From Chlorokybus atmophyticus (Eukaryota > Streptophyta > Chlorokybophyceae > Chlorokybales > Chlorokybaceae), in NCBI GenBank assembly GCA_009103225.1, contig RHPI01003041.1, forward strand, positions 205,439 through 269,438: a DNA stretch of 64,000 nucleotides. The letters are read 5' to 3'. The position numbers and the translations under genes were made by a program. Shown piece after piece: positions 1 to 11,414 of this stretch. Position 1 is the first letter of the stretch. Each line of letters opens with the position of its first letter. The notes under the pieces were generated by a model, which was not told the DNA's origin, did not search any database, and saw only the letters and a program-made list of their open reading frames with translations.

Positions 1-46
<46 letters not shown>
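1..46. repeat. (TA)n microsatellite
   Basis: Perfect TA dinucleotide run at the window edge. It probably continues upstream. Confidence 0.95.
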
Positions 47-48
<2 letters not shown>

Positions 49-54
49 ACAGTG

Positions 55-440
55 CACATGCCTATCATGATATAGCATGAATGATATTATAACGTATGTC
101 AATATTATCCTGACAAGTGATATACCCGCCTCAATAATCCTACAATCCGTCATAACATGTTACTGTACGCTATTTAACACTTAGGCTTACATACAATTAT
201 TGTATAAAAACATATAAGGTATTTTTTCTTTGAGCATTGTGCTCATATTGCAAATTACGTATTTATTATACATGCGTATTATATGCATGGCTGGTATACA
301 AGCTTCATTGGTGTACATACAAACACCAATTTATGTATACATATAAATGTTTCTATTCATTAAGAAAATTTATAAAACAAATTCTTATTATAGTTTCTTA
401 TACTTCAGAGGACAATAGTAATGTTCTTGTTATATATGAT
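55..440. repeat. AT-rich dispersed repeat, copy 1
   Basis: This stretch resembles 33535-33880 in the same orientation. Shared blocks include gatatRgcatgaatgat, caataatcNtacaatccgt, acataaggNatt and agaggaca in the same order. No coding potential is visible; the short ORFs here are chance. The family is not recognised. It could be a decayed non-autonomous element or an AT-rich satellite. Confidence 0.5.
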
Positions 441-2130
441 GCTCATTATACTTTCGCTCATTAAAGAGTCGCATAAAGCAAGCTTGAGAATATAAATGCA
501 TGCAGGTAAACAAATTGTAGCAAGCACGAAGGAAATGATAGCAAACGATATAAGCGACTAGGACCCAAAGCGAACTGCATTTAAAATGTTGTGCCCATTC
601 ATACATTATACAAGACATTCCGCATCCACATTCATAGCGTTAATGGATAGTAGGCGGTGTCGTGCCTTCCCTCATCGTGGCTCAAACTCGTCGTAAACCA
701 CATTGTCATGCATGTCCGCATGCTATTGTACAGCATGAGACCATGTTGTGTTGCATCATGCACCATATGTCATCACATGGAGTAGACACGCACGTGACAG
801 ATGCGTGTCCCCTTGCAGATGATAAGCAAGATAACCACAACTCGATTTGCAATGAGGCGTTTACTCATGTAGAGCAGTTCAAACTCAAGCCTCACTTAAA
901 GCACATGCTAAGACACCCCGTACAGTGCATTGAAGTCGCAACAATGACACACGCCCTATTATGCACATCAACGAACATGTGCACAAACACTATACATGCA
1001 AGCACTCGCACAAGCACATGCTTGCATGTATAACAACATTCGCTCGGCCAAGAACATCTTCCTAAAGGTGTTGCTTGCACTCTAGTAGGCCAACTTGCAT
1101 CCAATCAAACTAGGAACCAAGCTAGCAAAGCCTTGTAAACCACCGATGGGCCCAAGCCCAACCAACTACCCTAACTGTCAGTCTGCACCAGCATGGTAAC
1201 CGTCATCATAGCGTTGATGAGTAACGGTAGAGGTTTGGAAAGGCTTATCCCCTTCAAGTACACACTTTAAGACGCATCCTTTCACGCCCGCGGTCAAACC
1301 GCCACCCCAATTATAAGATATGCCTTCTCAACGTGATAACTCCAAACAGCCGCGCGGGATACTATAATGACTTAGATATAATGTTGGCTTGGTATCTGAC
1401 TATGGATTCGCAATGAACACACTTCCCTCACGTCCATTGGACCCAAATATGAGTTCCCTAAGCAAACCCAACACATAAACATAAACCCTGTACAATGGCT
1501 ATGAGAGCCGAAATCCCAAGGTCCATCCATGCCGCCAGCACCGAGGGCACCATGCTCATGACACTACATGCTCACGCATGACAGTGGCAACCACAATTGC
1601 AGCTTGATTGAACAGCAATAAGCGCAAGTCAGCAACCCACATTGCAGACTGCAACTTTCCCCCTTGTTATATGTAACACAAGGCACACACAACACACACG
1701 CACCGCTTGCACGCCCCGAATAACTCACGGCAAACGGTGTATGTGCAAATACAGGAGAGGCAAAGCAACACTCGGACACCCTACCAGAGATGACAGCGGC
1801 GACCATTCTCTTACAGCATCCTTGGCCCGCCGGCCAAGCGGACTCTAAGCTTCTCTCTCCCCTTACCGCCAGCTGGCGTGCGGGAGAAAAGGACGAAGCT
1901 AATGTTGCTTCTGCTGCTACTCCACTTGGCAGAGCAGCAGCGCCGGCAGCACAAACTCTCCCGCTGAACGCTTGTGAAGCAGATAAAGCCAAGCCCACTG
2001 TTGCCGCCATCGTCATAGCTCACCCACACACGTCTAAACGAGTTAATACCAGCTGCTCAACTGGTCATGCCGGCGCGCACGTTGAAGAGAGCTTTTTTCG
2101 GCGACTGCCACAACGTCGCAATATGTTTTC
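441..2130. other. No gene recognised
   Basis: Short overlapping ORFs occur on both strands (for example 662-1033 plus and 1564-2016 minus), but none shows a family motif, a splice pattern or a consistent composition. GC rises after about 1.8 kb, with several GCCGGC-like words close to the inferred left end of the transposon. Confidence 0.5.
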
Positions 2131-2280
2131 CCTGCCGGCCGACTAAATATTGGCAACGGCCGTGCACCTGAGGACACTAATTTAGACTGTCGTGGCTCAG
2201 GCCACCTGTAATCTTGATACAGGGACCTAGTAGTAACTTCCGTTATTGTAAGGCCCTTTTTGTTACAATTTAGTCTTTAA

Positions 2281-2492
2281 CAGTTGACTATGCCTAACCA
2301 ACAGGCGCCTGTTAGTTACCTATCAGGCCTCAACAGGTGACTTTGTTTAATTAACAGGCACCTGTTAGTCACACACCAGGCCTTATTAGGTGACTACAAC
2401 TAATCAACGGGCACCTGTAAGTTATACATTAGTCTTACTTGGGTGACTCAGCCTATGTGACAGGCACCCTACACGCGACTGTCACTGACTTC
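2281..2492. repeat. 53-bp subterminal tandem repeat, 4 units
   Basis: Units begin at 2281, 2334, 2387 and 2440, an exact 53-bp period with internal divergence. Each carries a GGTGACT-like block followed by the near-palindrome CAGGCRCCTGTTAGT. The position just inside the inferred left end suggests a transposase-binding subterminal repeat. That role is inferred. Confidence 0.75.
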
Positions 2493-2738
2493 CAGCATTG
2501 TTATGTGCCTGTGCTGTGTACATGTACCTGAAATGTGTACAGTGTCTCTCAGTCACTTGCCAAGGCTTGTAGTTCGATTATGTGACTCGAATGCATTTCT
2601 GTTGTATATCATAGGGATGCAAGTATTTATGTGCATGAGCATAATGACGATTGACTGAGCTGGTTTAAGATGCACAACACTCAGTCACAAGAGCCTTGTA
2701 GCTATGTACACTACCAGCTAAACGGACTACCAACTGCG

Positions 2739-4558
2739 CTACAGCTCCTCTCCATCATTGCTTTGCTCGTCATTACGGAACAAAGCACCACGCGCTGGGG
2801 CCTGTGGAGGAGACGCCGGAGCTTGCTCTTCCTCCTCAAACGGTTGTGCCAGCCAATCAAATGCCGCTTCTGCCTCAGCGAGCGGGTCACGAGCTGCTGT
2901 CTCTTGCGGCTGATTGGGATCTTTCAGGTATTTGACACAAGATGCAGTGCGGCGTTTCACAAGGGTGAATGGCTGGAGGGCTGCGTACCGTTGCCTCATC
3001 TCCCGCTTCATTGACATGATCATGGTGTTGATTTCGCTGAGGTACTCTTCATGTGTGTTTATGCTGTCAGCTAGGAGAGGGTCTCCATCCTTGCCCTTTA
3101 GGATGCGCTCCTCCCGCGTAGGTACAGGCATGTCTTAGTGGCATCGAAAGCCACTATTCACTGCAACGCGTCTGCAAGCCTGTAGTTTGGGGCTACAGCA
3201 TTCCTGAATTGCTAATGCTGGAGTTCAGAGTGCTCACCGTAAGCAACAGGTATGCGAGGTGGTTGACTATCAGCTGCCGGCGACCAGGTGTAGTGACGGC
3301 GTAAGACCAGCATTGCACGATCATTTGCCAGATTATGAGATTGCCCCATTCATGGACGTATCTCCTCCGCTCCGGGTCTGCAGTGTCGGTCACCTCTAAT
3401 CTCCGCTATGACTTGTCTGCGACAGTCATACCGACAAGGCATCAGTCACGAAATAGATAGTTCAAGTTGAGCCTGCACCAGGCTAGAATAGTGCCTGTGA
3501 CTTACTTTGGAGCGCGTTGCGCATCTGGGCTTTTTGGGTCTCGGGGTCCATTAGGGCGTCGATGTGCCTGATTGAATCGGTTACAATAGGCGAGATGAGT
3601 ACGTGTGTATGGAGGCTGAGTAAGAAGGCAGTGTTGCATAGCAGACATGGTGGTGAGGGACCCAACTCACTTGCGCTTGTTGCTGTTAAACAGTGTCCAC
3701 TTGTACTCCTTCTCAAGGACATGCTTGATCTTGGTGACGTTCTCAGACCGGACCTGCGTAGCTTTCTTCAGGGCGACACTCCAGTGGAAGGGGCACTCCT
3801 TGGGAGTCCAGTACACCTCATAGAACTTGGCCGCATCGGCCTCGTCGTCATGGTCGAAGCCAACTACCTGTCACGGGCAGGTTGGTCAGTGTCACGGTGC
3901 AGTGCGGTCATGAAGCATTCACAGCACCTGACACATGACGTTACGAATAGTGTCCTCCTTGGGATAAACGTGGCTCTCTACCCAGTGGCCGTTTATGATT
4001 CAACGACGGCATCTCGCAAATGCTGTCCACAGAAGAACAATCCGTTACACACATACACACATTGTCACAGTGTCACACAGTGCTTACCTCGTTGCCAATC
4101 TTCCACTTGCTTGGGGAAGGGTTGCTGACGGCCGAGGTTGCCACGTCACGGCTAAATGCGTTTGGGTTGGGGGTTCCAATCGACCCTCTGCAAGCACAAC
4201 CACATGAGTCATGCTGCCAGCCATGAAAGATGCAACCCTCACAGTTGCAAAAGAAGAACAACGTGCACAGTGTATCCAGAACGCATGCAGTGAGTCACTG
4301 TGCTAGTCATGATAGAAGCAAGCATCCAAGTTAGAAGTTGAGCAAGAAGCAACGTGCACAGTGCATCAAGAACGCATGCAGTCTAGCTTGCCCTTGCGAC
4401 TGCGGTGTCAGGTGGAGTTGTTGTGATGTGCTGGGCGTTAGCGCGGGGTCTTGCTGCGATTGGTTGGCGACGGTTGCCTGGTTGAACACTGGGGGCAATG
4501 TGGACAACTGGCGCCGACCTCCACGACGAGGTGCACTTACGGATGGACCACGAGGCAT
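2739..4558 (-). CDS. Transposon-borne protein of unknown function (spliced)
   Basis: This is a minus-strand gene not assigned to a family. A start at 4558 (MPRGPSVSAPRRGGRRQ) opens a Gln/Pro/Thr-rich N-terminus. Later coding blocks show splice signals: one at about 4190-4090 ending KWKIGNE with donor GTAAGC; one at 3868-3673 containing ESHVYPKED upstream and VVGFDHDDEADAAKFYEVYW, with donor GTGAGT; one near 3600-3490 reading DPETQKAQMRNALQ, with donor GTAAGT; and a last exon at 3131-2739, basic then acidic (PFEEEEQ). The basic/aromatic middle (EKEYKWTLFNSNKRK) suggests nucleic-acid or protein binding, but no fold is recognised. It is divergently transcribed from the OTU gene across the palindrome-bearing promoter at 4.6-5.1 kb. 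The middle exon joins are incomplete; existence as a gene is more certain than its exact structure. Confidence 0.5.
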
Positions 4559-4732
4559 CTCTCCAACTGATAGTCGGGTGCCGCCTGTTTAGCTGTAAGT
4601 GGCGCTGCCGCCTCCAACGCTGCCGCCGCCGGTTGGCCCGCCCGAATGTATGAGGCGCGAAAACGAAAATGAGGCGGTTTTGAACGTCTAGAGTCCCGCA
4701 CTAGAGTCGCACTTGTAGTGCGTCCTTGCTCC

Positions 4733-4910
4733 TATGGTTGATGGTACGACTTATGCATTCGTGCCATGCATGCTTCGTACAACCATTGATAACAATGGTT
4801 GTGTCGTAACATTTATGGTACGACAGAGGCATCTCTCGTCCAACCCCAGCGATTGCCGTACAATGGCTCTGTCGTACCATCCATGGTACGACAGAGGCAT
4901 TGCTCGATCA
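4733..4910. promoter_or_regulatory. Palindromic ATGGTACGAC repeats in divergent promoter 1
   Basis: The 18-bp word ATGGTACGACAGAGGCAT occurs exactly at 4815-4832 and 4883-4900. GTCGTACCAT and ATGGTACGAC form 10-bp arms around CC at 4871-4892. A further related copy starts near 4736, and CAACCATTG/CAATGGTTG arms lie at about 4786-4803. The block sits between two divergently transcribed element genes, so it is probably a shared promoter or a binding site for an element-encoded factor. Function is inferred from position and recurrence at 9.3 and 14.7 kb. Confidence 0.6.
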
Positions 4911-5154
4911 GCCCAAATGGGAGTTAGCATGCACTCACCCAAACACGCTTCATTGATGGCCGGATGATGGCACGCAGGGGCACCAGGTCGATGACGGGTC
5001 GAATGTCAGGCTTGATGGGCCTGGGTTCGACTAGGAGGCGGAGGACCAGGAGTCGGAGGAGGCGGCGGCGGCGGCGGCGGCGTGGCACATCTTGCGAGAA
5101 GTTGTGGTCGTAAGAGTTCAAGCAGCGAAGCCAGCTACTACCGGTCGCCACGTC

Positions 5155-7928
5155 ATGGATCATGGCAGGCGTCAGCAATGGGGCTGTCCAACATGCATCA
5201 CCAACATTGGACAAACCAGCAGGCAAGCCATTAAAGACCATCTTCACACAGAGAGCTGCTTGGTGGCTCGCTTTCTGCAACAGGGAGTGGATCAGGAGCT
5301 GCAGTCCTTGGAGCCCCTTGTCAGAACCATGCGGGACCAATTGCGGCTGTGGGAACAAGCACAAAGGAATGCAGAGGTACGCTCAACAGTCACATGCATT
5401 TCCTTGCAAGAGCAATTTGTTTTTTAGCGCAGTCCATGTGATATATGTAGCGTGGCTGCAGGCCTCCACTATTCACCCATACCCACCCTACAGTCAAGCC
5501 GACATTGCGGAAGCAAGAGCAGATAGACAGAGCTGGGCGGCGGTATGCTGTTGCTAATCTCGCTGTGCATGTTGACTGCAATGTCGGCTCCATGCCTACC
5601 TTTGCATGCTAGGATGTGCGTGAGCGTGCGAAGTCGCGCGCGCGTGCCGAACGAAGTAGGCTAGGTTTGAGCACAGGAGCGCGTGGCCATTCGTCCGGCA
5701 TTCAACCAATAGTGCATCAACCAGCAATGACGCAGTCCATGCAATCATACGTGCATCAACCAGCAATGCAGCAGGTGACTGTTCGAAGCAACCAACTGAT
5801 GACGGTGTGACGCAGTTGACTATTGCAATTGCAGCGTCGCAAGCATGCAGTTAACCCACATGTGATTGGTTGACAGCACCACAGTGCACTAGGTCATGTT
5901 GAAGCTCCTATGCAAGCCTAGATTCAATCCCATCAACTGGTCCTTCAATGCCACTTGCTGATGGGCGCGGCGGCAATACGGCATCAGTTTAACATGTTGG
6001 CCTGTTGAATCCCGACATGTCCATTGGGGCAGTGGCGCATGATGTGCCCATGGCTCACGAGCTCCGTGACGAGTCTGCCATCGAGGGTGGCGGGGAGAGT
6101 GCAGCCAATATCACCTTGTCAGCCCCCATGGCTTCCCCTGCTCCATGCAGCCCACGGGCCATTGAGGTAAGTCGCTGTCTTTTATGTTCGTGCCTTGGTA
6201 ACAATGCGTCAGGCACTGCATAAGCTTATACTCGTCCTTTGCAACATTGTGAGCCATCTTATCCTGGGTCCTGTATACAGCCCCCCTTGCTGCATGCACA
6301 AGTGGTCTCACCTGCAGCTCCTGTTCCCCTCCCAGCCAGAGCGTAACCACCTTCCGCGGCACCAGTCCTTCATGCACTGCCATCTCCTCCACGAGCAGCA
6401 CCGGTGATTGCGGGGCAACAATCCTTCTTGCCGCCACCGGCGAGACCACAGCACAATGCAACAACCGATGTGGCTTCTGCACCTACCTTACCCCACCCGC
6501 TACAAGTTGAAGCCGGCAGTCTGCCCCAAACTCAGGTACTTTATCAGTTCCTGTGACTCTTGCCGTCCACAGTTGGACACACCATGTGAGAGCTGTATGC
6601 GCATGCAGCAGGGGTTACCACCTGCCAGCGAGTCATCAGAGGAGCTGGCCGCAACCCGCATACGGCCATCAGTCATGATAGGTGGCCAGCTCGCCTCATG
6701 GGACCACTTCAATGCGCCAACGGATGGTAATTGCTTCTACCATTGTGTATTTCGCGCCAGGCCATCCATAGCGCAAAGTGTTATGGATGATCACAAGTAC
6801 CCCAGCTCGAGCAGATTTTGAGCCATGCTGGACACCATGGACGACGACGGTAGGGGGCACACTCTTCGCAAAATCACCGCCAAGGCTGTCGATGCAGGCG
6901 TGGCGAGCAGAATCCTAGACTTCTGCAGAGCCACTGGTGCCGCGGGAGAGATGACGCAGTATTACGACAAACTGCCTGCGACCATGTTGGCTGATATCAA
7001 CTGCAACATTGACCTAGCCATGGCCAAGGTGCGACAGATCGTGCGGAGAAAAGATGTGTACGTCGAGCACCTGCAGATGACCATGTTTGCCAACAAGCTG
7101 GGCTTGTTGATTGGCTGCGTGACCGTTCAGCGCAAGCATGGGGAGTGGGTGCCACGACCCGGCAGCGCAGTTTGGGTTGGAAATAAAGAAGCCCCCAACT
7201 CAGTGTTGGTGGTGGGCAACACTGCTCTTGATGAGCCAGAAGCACACTTTTGGCTCCTCAAGCCTGCAAGCACCGAACAGTGGTCGTGGCCTATGCATGA
7301 AGTGCCACCGGAGGTAACACACCTGATTGGAGAGTGGCGGAATGGCGTTGCCAATTCCCCGCTACCACCGGCTGTGACCCAGAGTGCTGCGCCAACGCCT
7401 CAGGCCTCGCCTTCGTGTGCTAGGCAAGAAGTAGCCGAGTGTTCTGCACATCCTGCCTCCCCTCAACCACAGCCACATGCTCGCAATCCCAATTCAGCAC
7501 CCTCCCTTCCTGCCGCGGAGACTCACTTGCCACCGCACTCTGACCATCCGGAGGCATCTCCATCAAGAAGCAGCTGTAGCTCGCCCTCTCCCTCTAAGCT
7601 TGCCACATTAATCCCAGCCTGTCTTGTTGGTAAAGAGATTGATCGAGGTGTCCTGAAAGCTGCGCTGAAAGACAAAGGCTTCATGCTCGACCTCATGAAG
7701 CAACATGAGGTCGTGGAGGAACGGGAGGCAACCAACAAGCGCAAGGCTGTGGAGCAAGAAGATAACGCCTTACCTCCTCTGAGTGACAGTGCCACGGAAA
7801 GCGCCTGCCAGGATGTGCAGGGTGACACAAAAAAGAAGAAGAAGGTTGTTGGAATAAAGGACGCTGACAGGACCCAAAAAGGAAAGGTGAGGCATCGTTA
7901 CAACATTAAAAGAAGCACAGCGCTCTGA
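5155..7928 (+). CDS. Zinc-finger / OTU-type cysteine protease of the transposon
   Basis: Likely a deubiquitinase-like protein. Exon 1 (5155-5376) encodes a CPTC-x-H-x-C zinc finger (WGCPTCITNIGQ) followed by a coiled-coil (REQL-like) segment. Exons 2 (5462-5542) and 3 (5613-5774) join in phase, then Pro/Ala-rich exons follow at about 6.0-6.5 kb whose joins are unclear. The main exon starts at 6573 after a CCACAG acceptor. It carries the OTU catalytic Cys motif APTDGNCFYHCVF, a following HTLRKITAKAV helix, YVEHLQMTMFANKLGLLIG, and the distal His in EPEAHFWLL. An in-frame TGA at 6819-6821 may lie inside a 45-nt intron (6778-6822, GTGTTA...TTTGAG), which would restore IAQTMLDTM. A basic Lys-rich tail precedes donor GTGAGG at 7887, which could splice in phase to 7981 and so into the RING reading frame. 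OTU assignment is strong; whether the protein is OTU alone or OTU-RING is open. Confidence 0.65.
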
Positions 7929-7980
7929 AGCCTCACTGGGGCTGACTGTGTGTCCTGAGTAGGCACAGGCGGGTTTACAG

Positions 7981-8997
7981 CGTCAAGTGGCTGCTCAGCA
8001 TCGTCCAGAGAGACAGCCGGTGCGGCACGAGCTGCCTAAGCTCACAGCACCGACGCGCAGACGCTTTGGGGGGCTGACTCGTAGTGCAAAGGAGTTGATC
8101 ACCCTACAGTACGCCCAAAACGCGCTGCATCACCGCATGCGGCATGCCTCGAGGTGGGTGACGAAAGTTTGCAATAAGTGGGAGCAAACGCGGAGAATGC
8201 GGCTAAACAGACCTCTGGGGATTGGCCGTGGTTGGAACCCATACACGATATGGCCATCCGTAGTATGTTGTTGCCCCTCGCCGTCCTCGATATGATGGTG
8301 TTGTTGCTGCCGCAGCAACCCGGCAATATGCAAGAGCTATCTGCGGAGCAGAACTTCGACCTGCTGCAGCAGATGTACCTGTCGATGTAGACTAATGCGG
8401 GTTAAGATGTGTGCCACTACCTGAGCAAACATACTGGGTGGCAAGTAAAACCATTCGAGCTGTACTTGGCATGCTTTGGCTGGCAGTGGCTGTATGTCAT
8501 ACGGCACGTCGAGCTGATTCTGTGGAAGCTCGAAGAAAATGACGATGCAGCGGAGTACACGAGTGACAACAGCCATGTCGAGGGCCTGGATGAACGCATG
8601 CTGGACGAGACCATCAAGACTAGCAGGTGGTGTATGGCGGCAGATGGGTGTCAGGTGATCGAGCAGGCAGTGGAGCGTTATGCTACACCATTCAGATGGG
8701 AGTTGCTATGCCTGCGACGCGATAACAGAGTTTGGTGGCAGAGGCAGCTTGCACACCCGCGTGCACCATGTGTGCTGATTTGTCGCATTGAAGAGCCACC
8801 CCCCCCCAGCGGATGGGGAGACGCCCTGTTGCAAGAAAGCGATGTGCCATGTCTGCATCATAGCACATCAGAAGACTGTGGCAAATAAATCAAAGAATCT
8901 ACAAGCGTGTCCATTCTGCAAGCAACCTCACCCGTTTTGGTCGCCACGCCTGATGCAAGACGCCAACGTGTCGGCGGTGATTTGGCCCCCGCCTTGA
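7981..8997 (+). CDS. RING-finger protein, probably C-terminal part of the OTU gene
   Basis: Reading starts at a TTTACAG acceptor in phase with the donor at 7887, so this may not be a separate gene. It begins RQVAAQHRPERQPVRHELPK. A frame change occurs near 8175 and the reading continues through PWLEPIHDMAIRSMLLPL to TAG/TAA stops at 8388-8407. A 39-nt GT-AG intron (about 8387-8425) containing GACTAAT would bridge them to KHTGWQVKPFELYLACFGW. The C-terminus is RING-like: CVLIC, then ETPCCKKAMCHVC, then ACPFCKQPHPFW. The RING halves lie in different frames, separated by a nine-C run at about 8800-8809, so a one-base indel (real or sequencing) breaks it. A RING domain would suggest E3 ubiquitin ligase activity, opposing or steering the OTU protease. 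Middle region unrecognised. Confidence 0.5.
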
Positions 8998-9240
8998 TGC
9001 CAATTGTGCATGTATTGTAGTTTTGTGTTGGCTTCCTGTGAACCATGTAGGTACATGTATAGTTGCAGCATGGTGCATGGTGCACTAGAGATCTGCTGTT
9101 GTTAGAAGCATTGGCTGTACATGTGTATGATGACTGCCCGGCGCATGAGTCAGTGCATGGCTTGCATACCTCGCTGGTTTAGAGCGTGGTTGACAGCAAT
9201 AAACTCGGACAGCGCTCTGGGTTCCATGGCATGACAGCAC

Positions 9241-9345
9241 AATATTACTCTACGATTGTGGTAGTATGCGAGTATCCTTGTACTGTAGTACCATTAACAG
9301 ATGGAGTACCATTCATGTTGATGTAGTACCTTGCATGGTACTGCA
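9241..9345. promoter_or_regulatory. GTACCAT-type repeats upstream of the methyltransferase gene
   Basis: TAGTACCATTAA, GAGTACCATTCA and TAGTACCTTGC occur in tandem. AGTACC and GGTACT form an inverted pair at 9325-9342. The core matches the stronger palindromes in the two divergent promoters of the same element. The block lies 140-240 bp upstream of the methyltransferase start, so it is probably a promoter element. Confidence 0.45.
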
Positions 9346-9480
9346 ATAGCGTATAAGGTACAGCCGTGCTTCACTTGAAGTTTGACCCATTTGGGGTTCG
9401 TAAGCTGGCAACTCTAAATTGATGCCCATACCCTAAAGTCTCGCTCAGTTTATGGGCAGCCGTGCCGATTCCTATTTTGC

Positions 9481-11211
9481 ATGATGTCGGCGGCAGCAGT
9501 TGAATCACCCTCACCTAGGAGACCATGCTTGGTGTGCCCACAATGCAATGCGTACGTATGTGCCAATGGCTGTAGGCAGCAAATGCGAGCACACTTAATC
9601 GAATGCCAGCGAGTGCAGACAGTGTGCCACGGTTTTAGTGCTGCTTGCTGGCATCACACCACACACAATGTCGACGTGTTTGGCTGCCGCCTCGGCCAAG
9701 TGCTGTGCAAGGAACCCGAGTTTTTCCATTGCGTGCAGTGCGTGTGCGAATCGTGCTCGCGCTCATGCTTCGAGTGGCGAGGGGAACCCATGCGCTTCTT
9801 CACATGGACAACACCGGGACATGTGGTTAGTGGACAGGTGGTGGATGCTGTGGAGGTAATCCACAAGAGTGGACCGCGACGTATCACTGCATGTTATGTT
9901 GGGCGTATGCTTATTTCATGCATGTTGAAGCTGTTGTCGCATTCAGAGCAGTCTTGCACGGTGTGGGCGTGGGCAGTTCCATCCTCTGGCCGCTGTAGAG
10001 GAGGCAGACCATCGACCGTTGGACAGCGCACTGCATCGGCTGCGGAACGCAGTTAAGATGGGATGCGAGCAGCTGATCGGTGTGAGTGTCATAGTGCATT
10101 GGCCACTGGATGGGGAATGGTATGCGGGCGTTGTGGAATCATTCAAGCATGCGTCAGGTCAGCATCGCTTCGTGGCGTGCGAGATTGAGGACGCATCATA
10201 TATGCATGGTGCAATGGAAAATGTCTTTGCAGGGCAGCACCGTATAGTATTCGATGACGGTGATCGACCACAAACCATCAACTTCAAAGGGCACAACGTA
10301 TTCGCGTACACATCAGTTGACGGGGCACGCCATGTTCTGCGCGCCGGAGGGGAGAACGTCAGTCGCAAAGTAAGCTCGGACGGCATCATTGTTAGTCCCT
10401 GGCCAGCACCACGGCCAGCCTTGACCACATACACGCCATTTAACAACAAGCTGGGACGCACACGCAGACCAAGGGCACTCGACCTATTATGCGGCGGTGG
10501 CGGTGCCACTGTCGGTCTATACCACGCAGGCTTTGACGTGACCGGGATGGACATAAGTCCCTCCTCTGAGTACCCGCTGCCCTTCATACACCGCGATGTA
10601 TGCACCCTGAGTGCAGGAGAGCTGAGCGAGTACGAGCTCATCTGGGCCAGTCCACCATGCCAGGCCTATTCAGGTGCTATCCCGGCACCTCAACGGGCGG
10701 CACATGGCACATCCTGGAGACACCAGGATATGATACCGCTCGTCCGACGTCTGCTGCTTGCAAGCCAGGTCAAGTTTGTGATTAAGAATGTGCCAAGAGC
10801 AGCTTCCTCATTCAGTCACCCAATATGTCCCTTTGTGGCACAATGTTTGGCCTATCAACTTTCCGACACCGTCTGTTTATGACACAGCCAGTGGTAGCTA
10901 CCCCACCAGCACGCTGCTCGCACGCGGGCAAGGCAGTTGGACTGCTATCGCCGCACCTGTCCGCTAGCGCGAAGAAGACAATCGTGACATCAAACGCGCC
11001 ACAACAAATGTACCCGGTCTATGGCCTTCCAAGCACCAGGGGCGGCATTGCTGCGTGGCAAACAGCGCTGGGAGTGCCATGGATGACCTCGGCCGTTTCC
11101 ATAGCGAATGCAGTTCCTCCCGCAATGTCGGAGTGTATATGGCGTCTCATGCTTGAAACAATGGATATGCGCTGTGACTACCCTCCTGTGTCATGGAACT
11201 ATGAGGCTTGA
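9481..11211 (+). CDS. Zinc-finger / Tudor-like / C5-cytosine DNA methyltransferase, frameshifted
   Basis: Exon 1 (9481-9855) encodes a Cys-rich N-terminus (CPQCNAYVCANGCRQQM, then further CxxC pairs) and ends VVDAVE at donor GTAATC. A phase-0 acceptor at 10000 leads into EADHRPLDSALHRL. Next is a Tudor/Agenet-like stretch (VIVHWPLDGEWYAGVVESF ... HRIVFDDGDRP). The methyltransferase follows with motif I LDLLCGGGGATVGL, acidic motif II GMDIS, catalytic motif IV ASPPCQAYS, and motif VI FVIKNV, where the usual ENV glutamate is lysine (10784-10786). At about 10823-10828 the frame shifts. The second frame continues LCGTMFGLSTFRHRLF and ends with the late SIANAVPPAMSECI block. The fold resembles phage/bacterial-type cytosine methylases more than plant DNMTs. 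Two lesions make catalysis by this copy unlikely. An element-encoded methylase could mark or protect the transposon; that is inference. Confidence 0.7.
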
Positions 11212-11414
11212 GTGTGGTGCACTCTATTAATGCTTAATGCCACACGGCGGACTGATTGTTGAATGTTGCATGGATCATTCGATTGTGGTGACAGTTGTGC
11301 AGTGACAGCTGCCCGGTATTGTACACGTCCACATGTAAAAGTCTTAGCATACGATTAGCAATGCCTAACTGACTGATATGCTCCAAACTCAGAGTAGTGA
11401 GACAAGTACATGTG

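Noticed and set aside
2281-2492. CRISPR-like array
   Set aside because: Units are contiguous and diverged with no distinct spacers, in a eukaryotic transposon context.
10790-10816. A 26-nt GT-AG intron that would bypass the methyltransferase frameshift
   Set aside because: It would remove the segment that aligns with the family directly after motif VI, so a frameshift explains the data better.
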